A DNA stretch of 64,000 nt, taken from assembly GCA_036872755.1 (NCBI GenBank), contig JAVHNS010000013.1:992001-1056000 (forward strand), in the 5' to 3' direction. Numbering within the stretch: position 1 is the stretch's first letter; the number at the start of each line of letters is the position of its first letter. The notes beneath the pieces were generated by a model. It was given only the letters and a program-made list of their open reading frames with translations, did not search any database and had not been told where the DNA came from. Below are positions 1 to 12,400 of this stretch, piece by piece. Position numbers and translations under genes: made by a program. The stretch comes from Orbilia blumenaviensis. Lineage: Eukaryota; Ascomycota; Orbiliomycetes; Orbiliales; Orbiliaceae.

Positions 1-546
1 TTACAACCTTTCAAAGAGCCAGAAAAACCATGGACAAATCCTAAAAAGTTATCGAAAGTTAATCCCGACGCCGACTCCGATATGACGGCGGGGGACATTA
101 AAGGGGAGGAGGAGGAGGAGGAGGAAGAGGAGGTGCAAGATGTGATGCAAGAGGATGATCAAATGGAAGAATCCCTCTCAGATACACCCGCCGAAGATCA
201 TTTAATTCTCACATTGAATCCAGACGAGGCAGATGTCAGCACACCTGTTTCACTCCTTCCGTCGCCCTCAAAGAGCCCAACCAAATCAAATCCGACAACA
301 CCGCTTCACCCCGCCCCCAAACGTAAGCTGTCAGAAATATCTTCGGATAATACTGAACCACTGATGTCTTCGCCGATAAAAACGCCTTCGCCTACTAAGA
401 AAGACCACCAGAGGTATTATAGTAGTACAAGCACGACGAAAAATCCAAAGAAGGGAGTTAGTGGCACACCAAAAAAGCAAAAGAAAGGGGCAGCGAACAA
501 AGAAAAAGGCAGCCAGAGTATTACAAATTTTTTCTCAAAAGCATAG
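1..546 (+). CDS. C-terminal part of a protein with a terminal PCNA-binding-like motif (5' end outside window)
   Basis: The frame is open from the first base to the stop at 544-546, so this is the 3' end of a gene that begins upstream. The visible 181 residues are low-complexity: a run of nine glutamates, several SPTK/SPSK/TPSPTKK phosphorylation-type clusters and Lys-rich patches that could be nuclear localisation signals. The last residues read SQSITNFFSKA. This resembles a PIP box (ILM-x-x-FF) lacking the canonical first Gln, as found at the C-termini of RNase H2 subunit B and DNA polymerase delta small subunits. From known families I infer a nuclear replication or repair protein that docks on PCNA. 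RNase H2B (Ydr279-like) and Pol delta subunit 3 (Cdc27-like) are the best guesses, but the recognisable folded domain is outside the window. Confidence 0.6.
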   Translation, partial: LQPFKEPEKPWTNPKKLSKVNPDADSDMTAGDIKGEEEEEEEEEVQDVMQEDDQMEESLSDTPAEDHLILTLNPDEADVSTPVSLLPSPSKSPTKSNPTTPLHPAPKRKLSEISSDNTEPLMSSPIKTPSPTKKDHQRYYSSTSTTKNPKKGVSGTPKKQKKGAANKEKGSQSITNFFSKA

Positions 547-2726
547 GCCATGATTGCATCTGTACTTTCCGGGGCAGAGTTTACAATACCATCGCGGAGG
601 CGTTTACATGGTGTTTTTTGTTGTAATGTTAACCAAGCTAGGATTGTTCTATGCGCTGCCCGATTGGCTTTGATATCCTAATCTACGGTTCGGGTTTTTA
701 CGGGTCCTGGATTGGTATCACGTCTCTTCCTTATTGCATTTAGAATTTCAACGGTGATGCTGGAGCCAGCGCAGAGTCTAGGTTTTCAATAGCGAAATAG
801 GCGTGGGGACTAGTCTCGCATTGTATGCATGTGTGGCCGAGACTAGGGATGGTGGCTCCAACCAACACTGGGGGTAAGGAGCTCCTAAAATGAAGTGCGA
901 GCCACTTAGTGGGGGCCGATTTACTAGACTAGATATATACAAGTATCCTCACTCGAGCACTCATACCTACCTACTTACACCACGAGAGGCTGCTCGTGAC
1001 CTTCTTCCGTGCCCCCAACACACTTTTTGAGTCTTTTGTTTGGTTTTAGGGTCACAGCCGCTTAAGCGCTTGTTGGTAGAACTGGCTGCCCTGTAATGCC
1101 TGTCTGGATACCATTATCCTTTACTTTAAGGGCCTAGGAGGCCATGCATAGCCAATGATCTGCCGCACATGTAATGCCATGTCCCCCAAAACCCCGTCCT
1201 TCATGCACTCAAGCCGTGTCTATCCAATTACTCGTTACCACTTATCTATCCCATTACTCAGGTAACTACCAAGATGGAAAACTGCACTTCTTTTAATACT
1301 ATTGAAATTCGAAACATCTGGGAAAGGCTTTTAGGTAATATTATATTAAGACTACCTAAGTAGTATGATATGGTATAATACGTACTGCTACTTTAGTAAC
1401 GGATTGATTCTCTATTGCTTGTAATCCCATGCACATTTCCATGTACTTAGTAGGTATGTATGTAACGGGACAATTGATATTGGTAGGTAAAGTAGAGGGA
1501 AAGGGGGCGAGTGCATTTTTGGGGGCTTGACAGCAGTAAGGACATGTTTTACGTCCACATACATTTAATACTTCTGCAAAACTTCTTAGATCTACATACA
1601 AGATATATTCCATAAGGGGCTTCGTGCGTTTTTGTGACATTGTCTTGAACCTCGAAGAAATTTTGAAGTCAAGCTGAATATAAGGCTTGAATTTGATAGA
1701 TGGCCTAGAAATCGCACCGCTTCACTTCTATAGCTTATATATAGTATGTACTGGATCGGTCTTGTAGACCAGTCCCCATGAAGTGACCTAGCCCGTGCTA
1801 GATTAACAAGCAGTTACAAGACTATGCCCGGTAGATATTTAAATAGCTTAATGATGAAATACACTAGAACATTGTGAATGACTTATGTACCACATGGACT
1901 GGCTAGGCCTGCTTTTGAAACTGCGGCACAGCGGTGCACGACGCTACGTCAAACGTGCCTAGATAATTAATTGCATACCGATTCATATGGCAAAGCATTA
2001 GACCTTCAATGTTAACTACCTGAATGTTGGGTAAGAACTGCGCAAGCATCGACGTAAACAGCTCGGTTACCCTTGGATTTGACTATGTTCCTCGATCGAG
2101 TCCAATGGTATACTTCTTGCCAACAACGCATCGATATCGTTTCATCCGTGTCAGTTTCGGGCTCTGTTAGGTGGGTTTGGCCAGGGTAATTGTATGTTAC
2201 ATGTCTTAGTGTTTAAACTTATAGACGTATTTTTGTTGGGACTATGAAAAGGGCATTATATGTAATGCTTTAGGTATTTATGTATTCTCATGACAACAGG
2301 AGCCTCCCGGACCTCAGGTGGCCCAGTATCATGAATAACAGCCTCTTTTGGTTTTTTTTTCTTCCATATCATCTCTTTTTTTTTTTTTTTTTTAATTTTT
2401 CATCATTTCTTTTTTAGGCCTGCGCCTCAGGCGAGGTATGCCGGCATCCGGCCCTATCCACAAATCCGGCACTTCGTTTAGGATCTCAATATGTTGAAGT
2501 ATACTACCTGAAAGTATCTAGCAAGTAAACTCGGTCCCTTTTGGTACTCCAAATCAATATGCAAATTGATTGACCAAAGTCTCAAACATCACCAAATATT
2601 CCTATAGTGCTATAATCTGCGGAATAAGGTTGACCTACATGCATATATACACTTCGAGCAAATTTAAGCTTCTATTCCTATCGATGCTAAGAGATGCCCA
2701 CTTTTCTACCACTGCTTATTACAGCA
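547..2726. other. Intergenic, no gene seen
   Basis: A 2.2-kb A/T-rich spacer between the partial gene and the first small secreted protein. Open frames are short and lack coding character. It contains an 18-nt T run at 2376-2393. I see no RNA gene or transposon in it. Confidence 0.6.
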
Positions 2727-3351
2727 ATGAGCCCTATAAATTTATTACTTCCCCTCTTCCTTCTGTTAGTAGCCCCATATCCCGCTCACGGTCAACTTTC
2801 GCTGTCAATACGGATGCATCAATGCGCCATCGCTTTATTCCAATTCAACAATCTGAACCGCGATACACAAGATCCAGGCGAAACGGAGGGGCAAATGGTA
2901 ATTTGGAAACCGGACATAGACCCCTTCTGTGAAGTGAGTAAAGGCCCCGAGGCAGAATGCTGTGTAGGGGATTTAGAGAAATTCTTTCCAGGGTCCGATA
3001 AGATTGTCGGGGAAGGTGGAACGATTGGAAGCCTTGCGTCAGATGGGTGCACTTGCTTTGTTTTTCCGGACTCAGAAGATTGTACAGGCGATTGGAGCTT
3101 TATGATGCACGGGACAAATTATAAGGTTCTCGACCCTTCGGAGTATATGAGAGATCCGAAGAACTGTAAGTGAATCATCTTCTTTATTACTTTATTGATA
3201 TATTTCGGGAGGGGCAGAACTGAATCCCAAAATTTCTGTTCGCTATCTAGTGCGGAAAAGCGAAAGTCGGGCCGCGAAAAGTATTCTATGTTACTGGAAC
3301 AAGGATGAGGACCTCGAGAGACCGCCGCCAAACCCACCACCAATCGAGTAA
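2727..3351 (+). CDS. Small secreted cysteine-rich protein A (2 exons, 179 aa)
   Basis: Exons 2727-3165 and 3251-3351 are joined by an 85-bp intron (GTAAGT donor, TAG acceptor, phase 1). The Met at 2727 begins a good signal peptide ending near APYPAHG; an in-frame Met at 2694 would lengthen the same hydrophobic N-terminus. The mature chain has eight cysteines (QC, FC, ECC, GCTC, DCTG and one in exon 2). It parallels the gene at 5016-5575 in cysteine order, in the segments CxIxL, CC, GxCxCxF...CTG and NY....YM...KN, and in intron position and phase, so the two are paralogs. I recognise no named family. A secreted, disulphide-bonded, effector-like or antimicrobial role is inference only. An alternative acceptor at 3378 is open but gives a longer intron and breaks the match with the paralog. 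Confidence 0.72.
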
Positions 3352-5015
3352 CCGATATCCACTATTTAGCTTCACAGGCTGGTTCGGCATGGATTCAGGG
3401 GACTCCCTGGCTGTGGAATTGCAGGTCAAACATATAGATCTATAGATGACAAATTCAAATTCTTGCGATCAGCCATTACTTATTATATATGAATATATAT
3501 ATCTATATATTTTAGAGCTATAGGTTTTGGTACCCTAGAATCCAGGCTCTCCCACGAGTTTGAAACGTTTAAACCGATTTATCGATGCCTAAGAATGACG
3601 GTATATATGTAGGAAGATTACTCGCCTAGAGGCCCAATACCTAGGATTTTCCTGCGTGTCCAGAGCACCAATTCAAAGCAGTGGATTTATAGGGACGACT
3701 TTAGTTTATGCCGGCTATGGATTCTAATATCTCGGGACATTTGGTCCTTAGGCTCGCATACATATATACAAATATAATTCCTTCATTTCTGTATCTACTA
3801 ATGCATTTAAAGGGGTATATATAACTATAATTTCAAGCTAGCAAGCTCAGAAATAAAATAGTTTATTATTATGCATTGATTATAGGTTATCAGTTTCCCG
3901 GAGTTTTTCGATGGTTCTATAAGTCGACAGGCATATATGTGCACTGGTACGATTAATCTCTGGATCAATAAACTACCTTTATATCTTACATAAGTAGAGC
4001 CTGATCTATAGATGTAACATCTACTTATTCAATTAACGAGCTCTGAAGCTGGCTCTCTATTGCAGCAGGCGCTGCTTTCATATTTTTTATTCCAATACCA
4101 TGTTACAGGACTTGATTTAATATAGTTTATGGATTCATTCCGATCTCTAGAATGCTTCAGGTTTGCAAGTTGTACACATATGTAAATGTACATGTACATA
4201 TGTTATGATGCGCAACGTTGGCCACGTTGGTCAAGATGAACGTCTTCCCTGGGTATGTATACTCAAATTTGAACAGCGTAGGGAATATTAGTAAAATACC
4301 AAGCATCGCCATCTTTATTTTAGTTGTATGTATAGTCATAGAGCTAGCCTAATCAAGAGTATACGCTATGGCAACATTGCGTTTCGGATTAATCCCGCCC
4401 TGTGGTTATATCCATGCAGTGGTACTCCTTTCGGCCTCCACAACCCAACACCGCAACCTGCGCTATGCAACTACAATATAACATGCTAGCACGCCACCTA
4501 CATATCTAGGTAGGTATAGGTGAGTCTTTAAAAGTTTAGGTCGTATTTGTATCCCAAATATCCTCTGGGTAATACCGTGTGCGTAGTTTCCTAACGGGGT
4601 AACAATGTAATACCAGTGCTCCGTTACGGTCACAAACTATAGTACTAGCTCCATATCTAGTAAAAGAAGTATGTTGCCTGATTCTCACAGCTATGTAGCT
4701 CTACCCAATACATCGCATAGGCCGTTCTAAAGAATTAAGACTGATGGCCTAGACCATTATCTATACTTATTCGAATATATTGTCGATTTGCTCCTATATA
4801 TTTAAGGCCTGGTCACATATCTTTTTCGTCTACCATATCCCTTTGTCAGCCCTGACCCACCTAGTCTCTCGGTGCTGTATGCAGTTGAAGGGGATACGAT
4901 ATATGGTATCCCGTGATCAACTACGTTTAGCTGGTATTCAGGCTTCACAGGTTGTCCCAGATAATCTCAAATTTTGCTTTAATAACGATCTTAAAACGCA
5001 GACTCCGGGCGCATA
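3352..5015. other. Intergenic between the two paralogous secreted-protein genes
   Basis: A/T-rich spacer of 1.66 kb with many TATATA stretches (for example 3480-3520). No coding frame or third copy of the cysteine-rich gene was recognised. Confidence 0.6.
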
Positions 5016-5575
5016 ATGGGACATGGACTGTTCTTTCTGCTTCTTGTCTCTGCCTTAGTTCCCACACCCTTGTGTCTTGCACATCAGTTCATTGAAGAGT
5101 CGGAATGTTTTATCGAGCTTCAACTTCGGTATATCGATACGAACTTGGACACTATTGTAGGCGCTACGTTTAACCAGCCTGCTCCTCTTGAATGTGAAGG
5201 CAAGCAGTGCTGTATAGATATCGCAAAACCATCGGAGGAGAGCGCGAAGGATTTAACGCTGTGGAATACAAAATCAATCCGGACTGGTGATTGTCGATGC
5301 TTGTTCTATCAGCAGCAGGGCTGTACCGGCCAACCGACTTTTATCTCAGACCCAAACTATGTGGAGGAAGACTATATGGAGATGCTAAAGAACAAGTGTG
5401 AGTATATATACGCTATATTATATTCATAGCCCCCCTAAAGAGGCAGTGTATCAATATATTCTGGTCCCATACTGACGACCCTTGCAACATAGTTGGCAAT
5501 ACTAAATACGATAGAGGAAGAATATCAAGCTTCGCCTGTTTACCCAAGTCTTGGACCCCCAATAGGAAGCCTTGA
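5016..5575 (+). CDS. Small secreted cysteine-rich protein B (2 exons, 154 aa)
   Basis: Exons 5016-5397 and 5493-5575 are joined by a 95-bp intron (GTGAGT donor, TAG acceptor, phase 1). The N-terminus MGHGLFFLLLVSALVP is a clear signal peptide, with cleavage probably near CLAHQ. Eight cysteines follow in the order C, C, CC, CxC, C, C, the last one in exon 2. The order, the motifs GDCRC and GCTG, and the NY...YM...KN segment before the intron match the neighbour at 2727-3351, about 1.7 kb upstream on the same strand. This is therefore a tandem duplication that has diverged strongly. The gene converges on the gamma-glutamyltranspeptidase gene, with 154 bp between the stop codons. Function is unknown; extracellular location is inferred from the signal peptide and paired cysteines. 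Confidence 0.75.
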
Positions 5576-5729
5576 TTCCTCCCAATTTCCCTACCGGAAA
5601 CGCGAAATTATGACCCTACTACACTGTGAGTGACAATTTGTACTTTCCGCGGGTCGCTACTTTACCACAGATACACCCTCTATGTTTTGTATTCCCACTC
5701 GGGTCAACTGTGTATATATGATTCCCAAT

Positions 5730-7943
5730 TTATAACAGCGGTGCTGCCTGCCCATCTCCTCTCATATCAGATCCTGCAGAGTATACACGTCTTCCTTTGT
5801 CATAATGGACTCGAATAATTTGACCCCTCCCAAATGCTTCTCTCTTGGGTCCTTTCACCAGTTCGATTTTTGTATGCCCCATCCTTTTCAGCTCTTCAAC
5901 CGTTGATTCTGGTATCCCGTCCTCTATAAGGACTGAGTTGTCAAGTGCCATACCACCAATCTATCTCAAATTATTAGCGGTCTATTTTTTTATGAATAGA
6001 AGATGGAGGGGGCTCGAAGAACATACGCATATCCTAGGTGCATCCAGTGCCATCTGGGGATTGAACCCAAATCCTAGCATATTAATCAATACTTGTACAT
6101 GTCCCTGAGGCTGCATAAATCCACCCATAACGCCATAGACTGTATGTAGCTCCCCACCCTTTGTCACCAAAGCTGGTATGATTGTGTGATAAGGCCTTTT
6201 GCTCGGGGCGACCACGTTTGGATGATTTTCTTCCAAGTTAAAGTTTGCGCCACGGTTTTGAAGTGTAAAACCACATCCTTTGGGGACAACGGCAGAACCA
6301 AAGCCGGCGAAGTTTGATCTAACGATCTCAGAAACCCTCGGATTAATAATTCTAGAAGGTCTGAAGGTCTGCGGTCAAAGAACTTACATAATGAAACTAC
6401 AGCCGTTCCCATCCTTATCTGTAACCGAAAAGTAAACCGTATCCGAACTGTTCAGAGCTGGGCTCCCGTGGTCAAGCTTTGCAGTAGCTTGCTTTGGGTT
6501 AAACAGTTTTGCTCTCTCCGCAAGGTATCCCTAGGCTAGTGTCAATACCTACTTTCCATATCTATTTTTTTTCTTTTCTTTTTTGGTATTCGGGAGGGCC
6601 ACTCTTTTACCTTATCCAGTAGCTGTGATGTTCGAATTTTAAGTAGATCCGGATCCGTAACGTACCATGCAGCATCTGCAAATGCAATCCTTAGAACTTC
6701 GATGATACAGTGTAAATACTCTGTTGAGTTGTGTTTCAGCTCTTCAATTGGTGGTATCATTTTCGACTTTTCCAATTGTTCGAGGATCCCCAAAGCCATC
6801 AATGCTACTATTCCTTGCCTTAACCCAATTTCGAGAATCAGTATTCCAGTTTTCTCCCTTAATAGCTTTCAGATGTATCTCCTACCCGTTAGGTGGACAC
6901 TCCCAAACATCTACCCCAAATCTCTCCACAAAAATCGAGATTGGCTTGACAAACTCACTCCCGATCTCTGCATGTCTTCTCAGATCCTCGAGTTCCAAAA
7001 CGCCCCCTCTTTCTTGTACTGCCTTTACAATCTCCTCCGCAATGCGTCCTTCGTAGAAACCCTTCTTCCCCTCTCGTCCTACAGTTCTAAATGTCTCTGC
7101 TAGGTTCTTCATAACCATGACCTCCCCTGCCGCAGGTGCGTGGACTCGTTCATTATATTGATTTGGGGGGACCAACATCTCGGCCCCATTCGGTGATGCT
7201 CTCAGTAATGCTTTTTCGCCATTTTTCCACATTCCCGCTGTCACTTCCGTGACGGGAAACCCGTCCTCCGCAAGTTCAATTGCTGGGGTTAATACTTCCG
7301 CTAAAGATACATTCCCGCTTCCGACTTTTTCAATTGTATCAACCCACGCTGCTGCTGCGCCCGGGACCGTGATCGCGTGGATTGAAGGCTTGGGCAGGGA
7401 GCCATGATCTATACCTTCTGTTTGGACGACCAATTCTCTGGTAAGTGCCGCCGGAGAGCGACCGGAGCCATTGAGAGCGGTGATTTGCTTAGTAGAGTTG
7501 TTCCAAAAGAGCATAAATGCGTCACCGCCGATACCTGTGGATGTCGGCTCAGTGACATTTAGAGCTGCAGCGACGGCGACTGCCGCATCCTAGCACTCAC
7601 ATCTCAATGTTAGCACTTATATCATTCTGAGCCATGGGTATTTGGATACGACCAGATTTCCACATGTGGAATTTCTAACATATTTATAGCTACCATATAT
7701 CTAGTAAGTAGCTTCGTATATCCAAAACCCAGCTTGCCAGGAGCTAGGAGAGAGCCAGGAACCTACAGCAGCATTGCCGCCCTTCTCCAGTATTTTGATT
7801 CCAGCCTGGGACGCCAACGGACTTGTGCATGATACAATCCCCTTCATAGAATGAACTATACTCCTACGGGAAGGAAACTTAAATAAGTCACCCGCGGTAG
7901 CATAGGGGTAAACGTCGTTCTTATCGAGCCCGTTTGAAGACAT
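5730..7943 (-). CDS. Gamma-glutamyltranspeptidase (6 exons, 584 aa)
   Basis: Exons on the minus strand: 7943-7767, 7589-6886, 6818-6611, 6530-6388, 6318-6027 and 5960-5730. Introns are 177, 67, 80, 69 and 66 bp, all GT..AG, and the phases join to one 1755-nt frame. The family signature [15 protein letters not shown] spans the first junction, followed by GIGGDAFML. The large/small subunit boundary is SSDTVYFSV, whose Thr (about residue 394) is the expected autoprocessing nucleophile. Later motifs are [25 protein letters not shown] and ALDAPR. The enzyme cleaves gamma-glutamyl bonds (glutathione or related substrates). The DTVY form and the lack of an obvious signal peptide or N-terminal anchor point to the YwrD-like cytosolic branch rather than the classical vacuolar or surface enzyme; that placement is inference. 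Length is normal for the family. Confidence 0.93.
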
Positions 7944-9430
7944 TATAGTGAGACGACGTCGACGTTGCAGTTTAGATAAAAGTGTTGTTCTATCTGGTTC
8001 AACTTTGAAAAATAATACTGTGACACAACGGAGCCGATTCAAGCGTTGTAAGAACATTAAGTAGGTCTAAATCTATGCTATGTAGCCTACTAGCTAACGA
8101 GATAAAAATAGCGGAGCGGATTCAAACAAGAGTTTACTCATGTTCTCACGAGACACTGACGATTCGAACTGGTCGGACGTAGACTAGATTCCCCGGACCC
8201 CGCTATGTTCCTATTAAATTAAATCAACCTGGGGCATTTAGGGCCCAACCAGGTAAGCAGTATAGCTAGGAGCTATTGAAATGCCATGCATATTGCCTCG
8301 GTTATTTCCGACAACGGCTATTCGTTGCTTACAATTGGACAGACGCCCCTCATTGACGAATCCTGATGGAATTGCGGGGAAGTCTTTTCTGATCCATTGG
8401 GCCGGTATATCTGTGAGATTGTTGTGGCTACGGAGGATTATATTTTCAATATGATAACCATGCCTATGATACCTCCGGACTGGGCCTTAATCAGGAGAAC
8501 ATTTGCGTGTCGGTGACGTGGTGTACATATCTGCAAAGATCAAATCAGGGGTTTTTGTTCGAGTGACCTAAACGAAAGCAAATCAAGCTTGCAAGGCAAC
8601 AGTCTCCATACATAGGTATATACCTATTTAAATCTCGGTCTCGGTAAGTAATTTTGTGCTCGGTAAATATACTTTTAGACATATATATCCTGGTGTCGAA
8701 AGCTATACGTCAAAGCCCCCGGTTAAACAAACATTGTATGGGATTTCCGTTATAATTCGTAATTTGTTATCGATTATCATAAATAGAGCAAAAGGTGTAC
8801 TGGACAGCGAGAGCAAAATTGATACTGCTATTTTATAATTTGAGTTTTGTTGTTTTTGGTTTGGATGAGCCAGGCCTGGGTCGATTGGCGCATACCATTG
8901 CGTTAAATTTTGTCGATATGGCGCGAGAAGCGTCCTGTCCAAACCACCAGCTATAGTGGGCATTGCAAATAAAATTCACAAAATAACGCAGAATGGTCTG
9001 GATACATATCCAGATGACGAGGTACTCGGCGATCAGAAAAAGAAAAAGAAATCTTAGAAGCTCCTAGTGGCATTGACACTATTAGAAGAAATGGTCAAAA
9101 TAAACCCGATGATTCAATCCCCAAAACTGGAACCATGGAGCCGACGATGCCGAAACAAGACACCCCGCCTGCATGCATTGTTTGTTGAATTTTTGACGCC
9201 CTCGGCAAATTACCGTGCAGAAACTCCAGATTGCTCGCGCAAACCCCTAAAAGCCTCACCCCGAACACTTGGAGTCAGCATCCCACTTTAGACGCGAAAA
9301 AATAACCCCTCGAACTGAAGCCGAGAAGCAAGGAATTCCATGGTCATAATTCTGATATCACATTCCTTCAAATATACTGTAGTAGCTTATTATTTCTTTT
9401 TTTTTTATTGTAATTAAAATAGTAATGAGG

Positions 9431-9434
<4 letters not shown>

Positions 9435-9468
<34 letters not shown>
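9435..9468. repeat. Poly(T) tract, 34 nt
   Basis: An uninterrupted run of 34 T on the plus strand inside the gene-poor region. It could be the A-tail of an old retrotransposed copy lying on the minus strand or simple slippage expansion; no associated element was recognised. Confidence 0.9.
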
Positions 9469-9474
<6 letters not shown>

Positions 9475-12400
9475 GTTTTTGAAGTTTTCAGGCTGCAGGT
9501 GCATGTTCTCCACCATTTTTTATGCATTAGAATATTTGCGATCCCCTGCCTCCCAACTTCGGCGAGGCTTTTTACTTCCCCACAATTTATTTTCTAGGTT
9601 CACAAAGAGCTTTCAATTGTCGCATGGAGATGTCGAATCCAGAACCCCACAAACCCGAGCAAATTTTGCTCCCTGTGCGCCGGCCAATGCAAGCAGTATA
9701 GGCGAGACTCCTAGGTTTCTATTCCCCTTCCTCGTGATCCCGACTCTCCCTGAAGTCCAATATCTCTTGAGAAGCTGTTGGAGCTGCAGGAAATATCAGT
9801 ATGCCAGGGACTGTGTGATCTTCAAATCAATTTGTAATGTTCGACGGAGCTATATGACGTCCAATCCTCCTCTAAGGCATTCGGATGTTTGAATTTGGAG
9901 CTATATTCGCGTGAGAGGACAGCTCCGGTTTCCTGCCCCAGGCTGATCGGCCGCTGTGTAACATCCTTCAGGTTAGCAGCCCCTCCTTTGCAGCTTACCT
10001 GCAGATGATAGCTTGCGGTAACCCCGTCCTGTAATAGAATTGCGGCATTTTGAAGCTCAAGCTCCAATTTGTAAAAGTTGAAGTTCAAGGTTTTACTATT
10101 TCTTCAGACCTTGAAAATCATCTTTCTCCAAGCGCCGACCCTAACAAGAAGAAAAAAACAAAAACACTATAAGTTTCGAGGTACCAGAGGGTACAAGAGT
10201 ACCTGAAAGTACCGTTGTCCTTGAAGGCAGGGAAGTGCAAGGGAGTAACATATCTTTCCAAAAGAGAAAGAAAAGATATTTACTGAAACCGATATCGTGT
10301 ATTGACCGGCTTTAAGGCGTCATCGAGCCGTCATTTCAACCTCCAAATTTCGCAGAAAGCTTCAAGCATGGCGCTTCGGTCACCCGAAAGTCCACCATAC
10401 CTCAATCAAACGACCTGATGAAAAGGGCACCTAAAAGTCCGAATTCTGTGCAAAGTTCTATCGCATGCAGAGGCTTGACGATTTCGGAGGACCGCTTCAA
10501 AGAAAAATATATGACGTAGTAGAGAACGGCATAAAATCCCTCGGTTGCCAAGATACTGGGCCCCTTCGTGAATGGCATTTTGTTTGCAAAGGCAATTTCT
10601 CCGAAGTACCCTGATTCACAGCCAACAAAATCTTCCTTGACTTCACATGTTTTGCCCGTCCATAGAGGGAAAAAACATGCAACCCCCAGAGTTACCACTC
10701 GACCAGCACCCCCCCAAAATACCAAATTATCCGAAATAATATTTGGTAGCAAGAAGAAAAAAAACATAAAAAACTTTTTAAAAGTTTTTTTTGGGGCGGA
10801 TTTGGGCACAGGCATTCGGTAGTATATTCCAGACTTTCCGGAAATAGCGCACTCCTTAGCTAGGCGAGCGAAAAACTAGAGAAAACCTAATCGTGCCAAT
10901 GGGTGTTGAAACTGGGTCTTTGACTGGTATCCTTTAACAAAAACACTGCCTCTTGTAGCACTTCCTTGAAACATGCGTGTTGAAGTGGAAGCCGAAAGAC
11001 TCGGTATGGGTGCTATGGCATCATCTTGCCCCGTCGACGCCGAAGGGCCGTTAACCTTCAAACCCTGTGGCGTGGCTGGGTAAGCTGTCAGCAAAACATC
11101 TGCAAAAGGATGGCAAAGCATAGCCATGACACTAGCCACTTGCATATCTTGTCCTTCTCCAAGGTATCCCAACCGATACGCTTCCAGAACGCTTCCTAAT
11201 CCGTATTTCGCTCTCGTAATTGTTCATCTCCAAGTTCCCGGAATAGACACAGAGTAATGTGTCACTTATCTCTTCACACCCCCAACTTGAGGGATAAATT
11301 GCGTCTTGATTTGAATGCCGAGAGATAAGGCTGGCCTTCTCCCCTGCTTCTTGCAGGTTTCGAATGGTACCCACACTAGCTTGTCCGTAGATGGTGGTTC
11401 CGTGAATTTACCTATCTCTTGGAAAATAACGCCCCGACGCAACCCTGGCAAGAAAGGCACACCATGCCTTAGTTTGGTGCAAAGATATCGATCTGGGTCC
11501 CGAATGGGGAATGCCGTCGTATGTGCTGTCCCGTAGTACCCATTCGACCGCCGTAACGAAAGATAGGGACCCGCCTATTACTTTCCAATTTTTGTGCTCA
11601 TTTCTCTTTCATTCGAAAGAGAGATTCCACGTATTCTGCTGTGACTTTGAACTCCAGGAATAGAGGAAACCAACCAATGAGGTCTTTCCCATTACCTAAA
11701 ATATTGAGACGGAATAGGAAAAAAAATTTCCCCAGTAAATTCGAAGCAGGTCAAACGGACGAAAGGTGTTGTGTTGACGTTGTTGTTGGGGAGGTATTGG
11801 CAATGATTGGCTAAGAGCGCTTCGTGAGATTTGCTTCTTTCCAGGTCGTCACCTCAAAGCTGGAGACAAGCCAGTGCGCGCATAGCGGCGGGAGAAAACT
11901 ATGAATAGAATTCAAGAATGGAGCAGAATCGGCTTCTTCGGTCAAGCCGTTATTTATCTGCCCTATGGCGTTGCTTAGTGCCTTGCCGTATCAGGCTCCT
12001 AGACAACTGGTTTGGGCCCGACAGCGGTGCTTGGGGAGGTCCTGATTCAAGGTAAGTTTTTCGCGGTAGAGCTCAGACTGGAATGAGGAAGCTGGATAGC
12101 GACGTCGTAGCTGAAAGATCGGTTTGTGGGATAGTTCTCCCATGTGGGAAACGACCCTACGTGTAAAGATAGGTTATATTTGGTCGAAACTGGTACGTGT
12201 TCAATGGCCAGACTCTCGTACTCAGCAATGGTAGTGACCACTTGCAAAATGTGACAGCCCGAAGGTCGAGAGTCAACACCACTGCAGCAAATACTATCTT
12301 GCTATGGATGACCGGAAGAAAGGCGAAACTCTCTCCATAGTCCAAATTTATGTGTCAGAGACGGACGAGGCCTGTTGTTTATATATCAATGTCAAGTCAA

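Noticed and set aside
3378..3445. Alternative exon 2 of secreted protein A
   Set aside because: The acceptor at 3377 is usable, but it gives a 212-bp intron and loses the eighth Cys that matches the paralog; 3251-3351 fits better.
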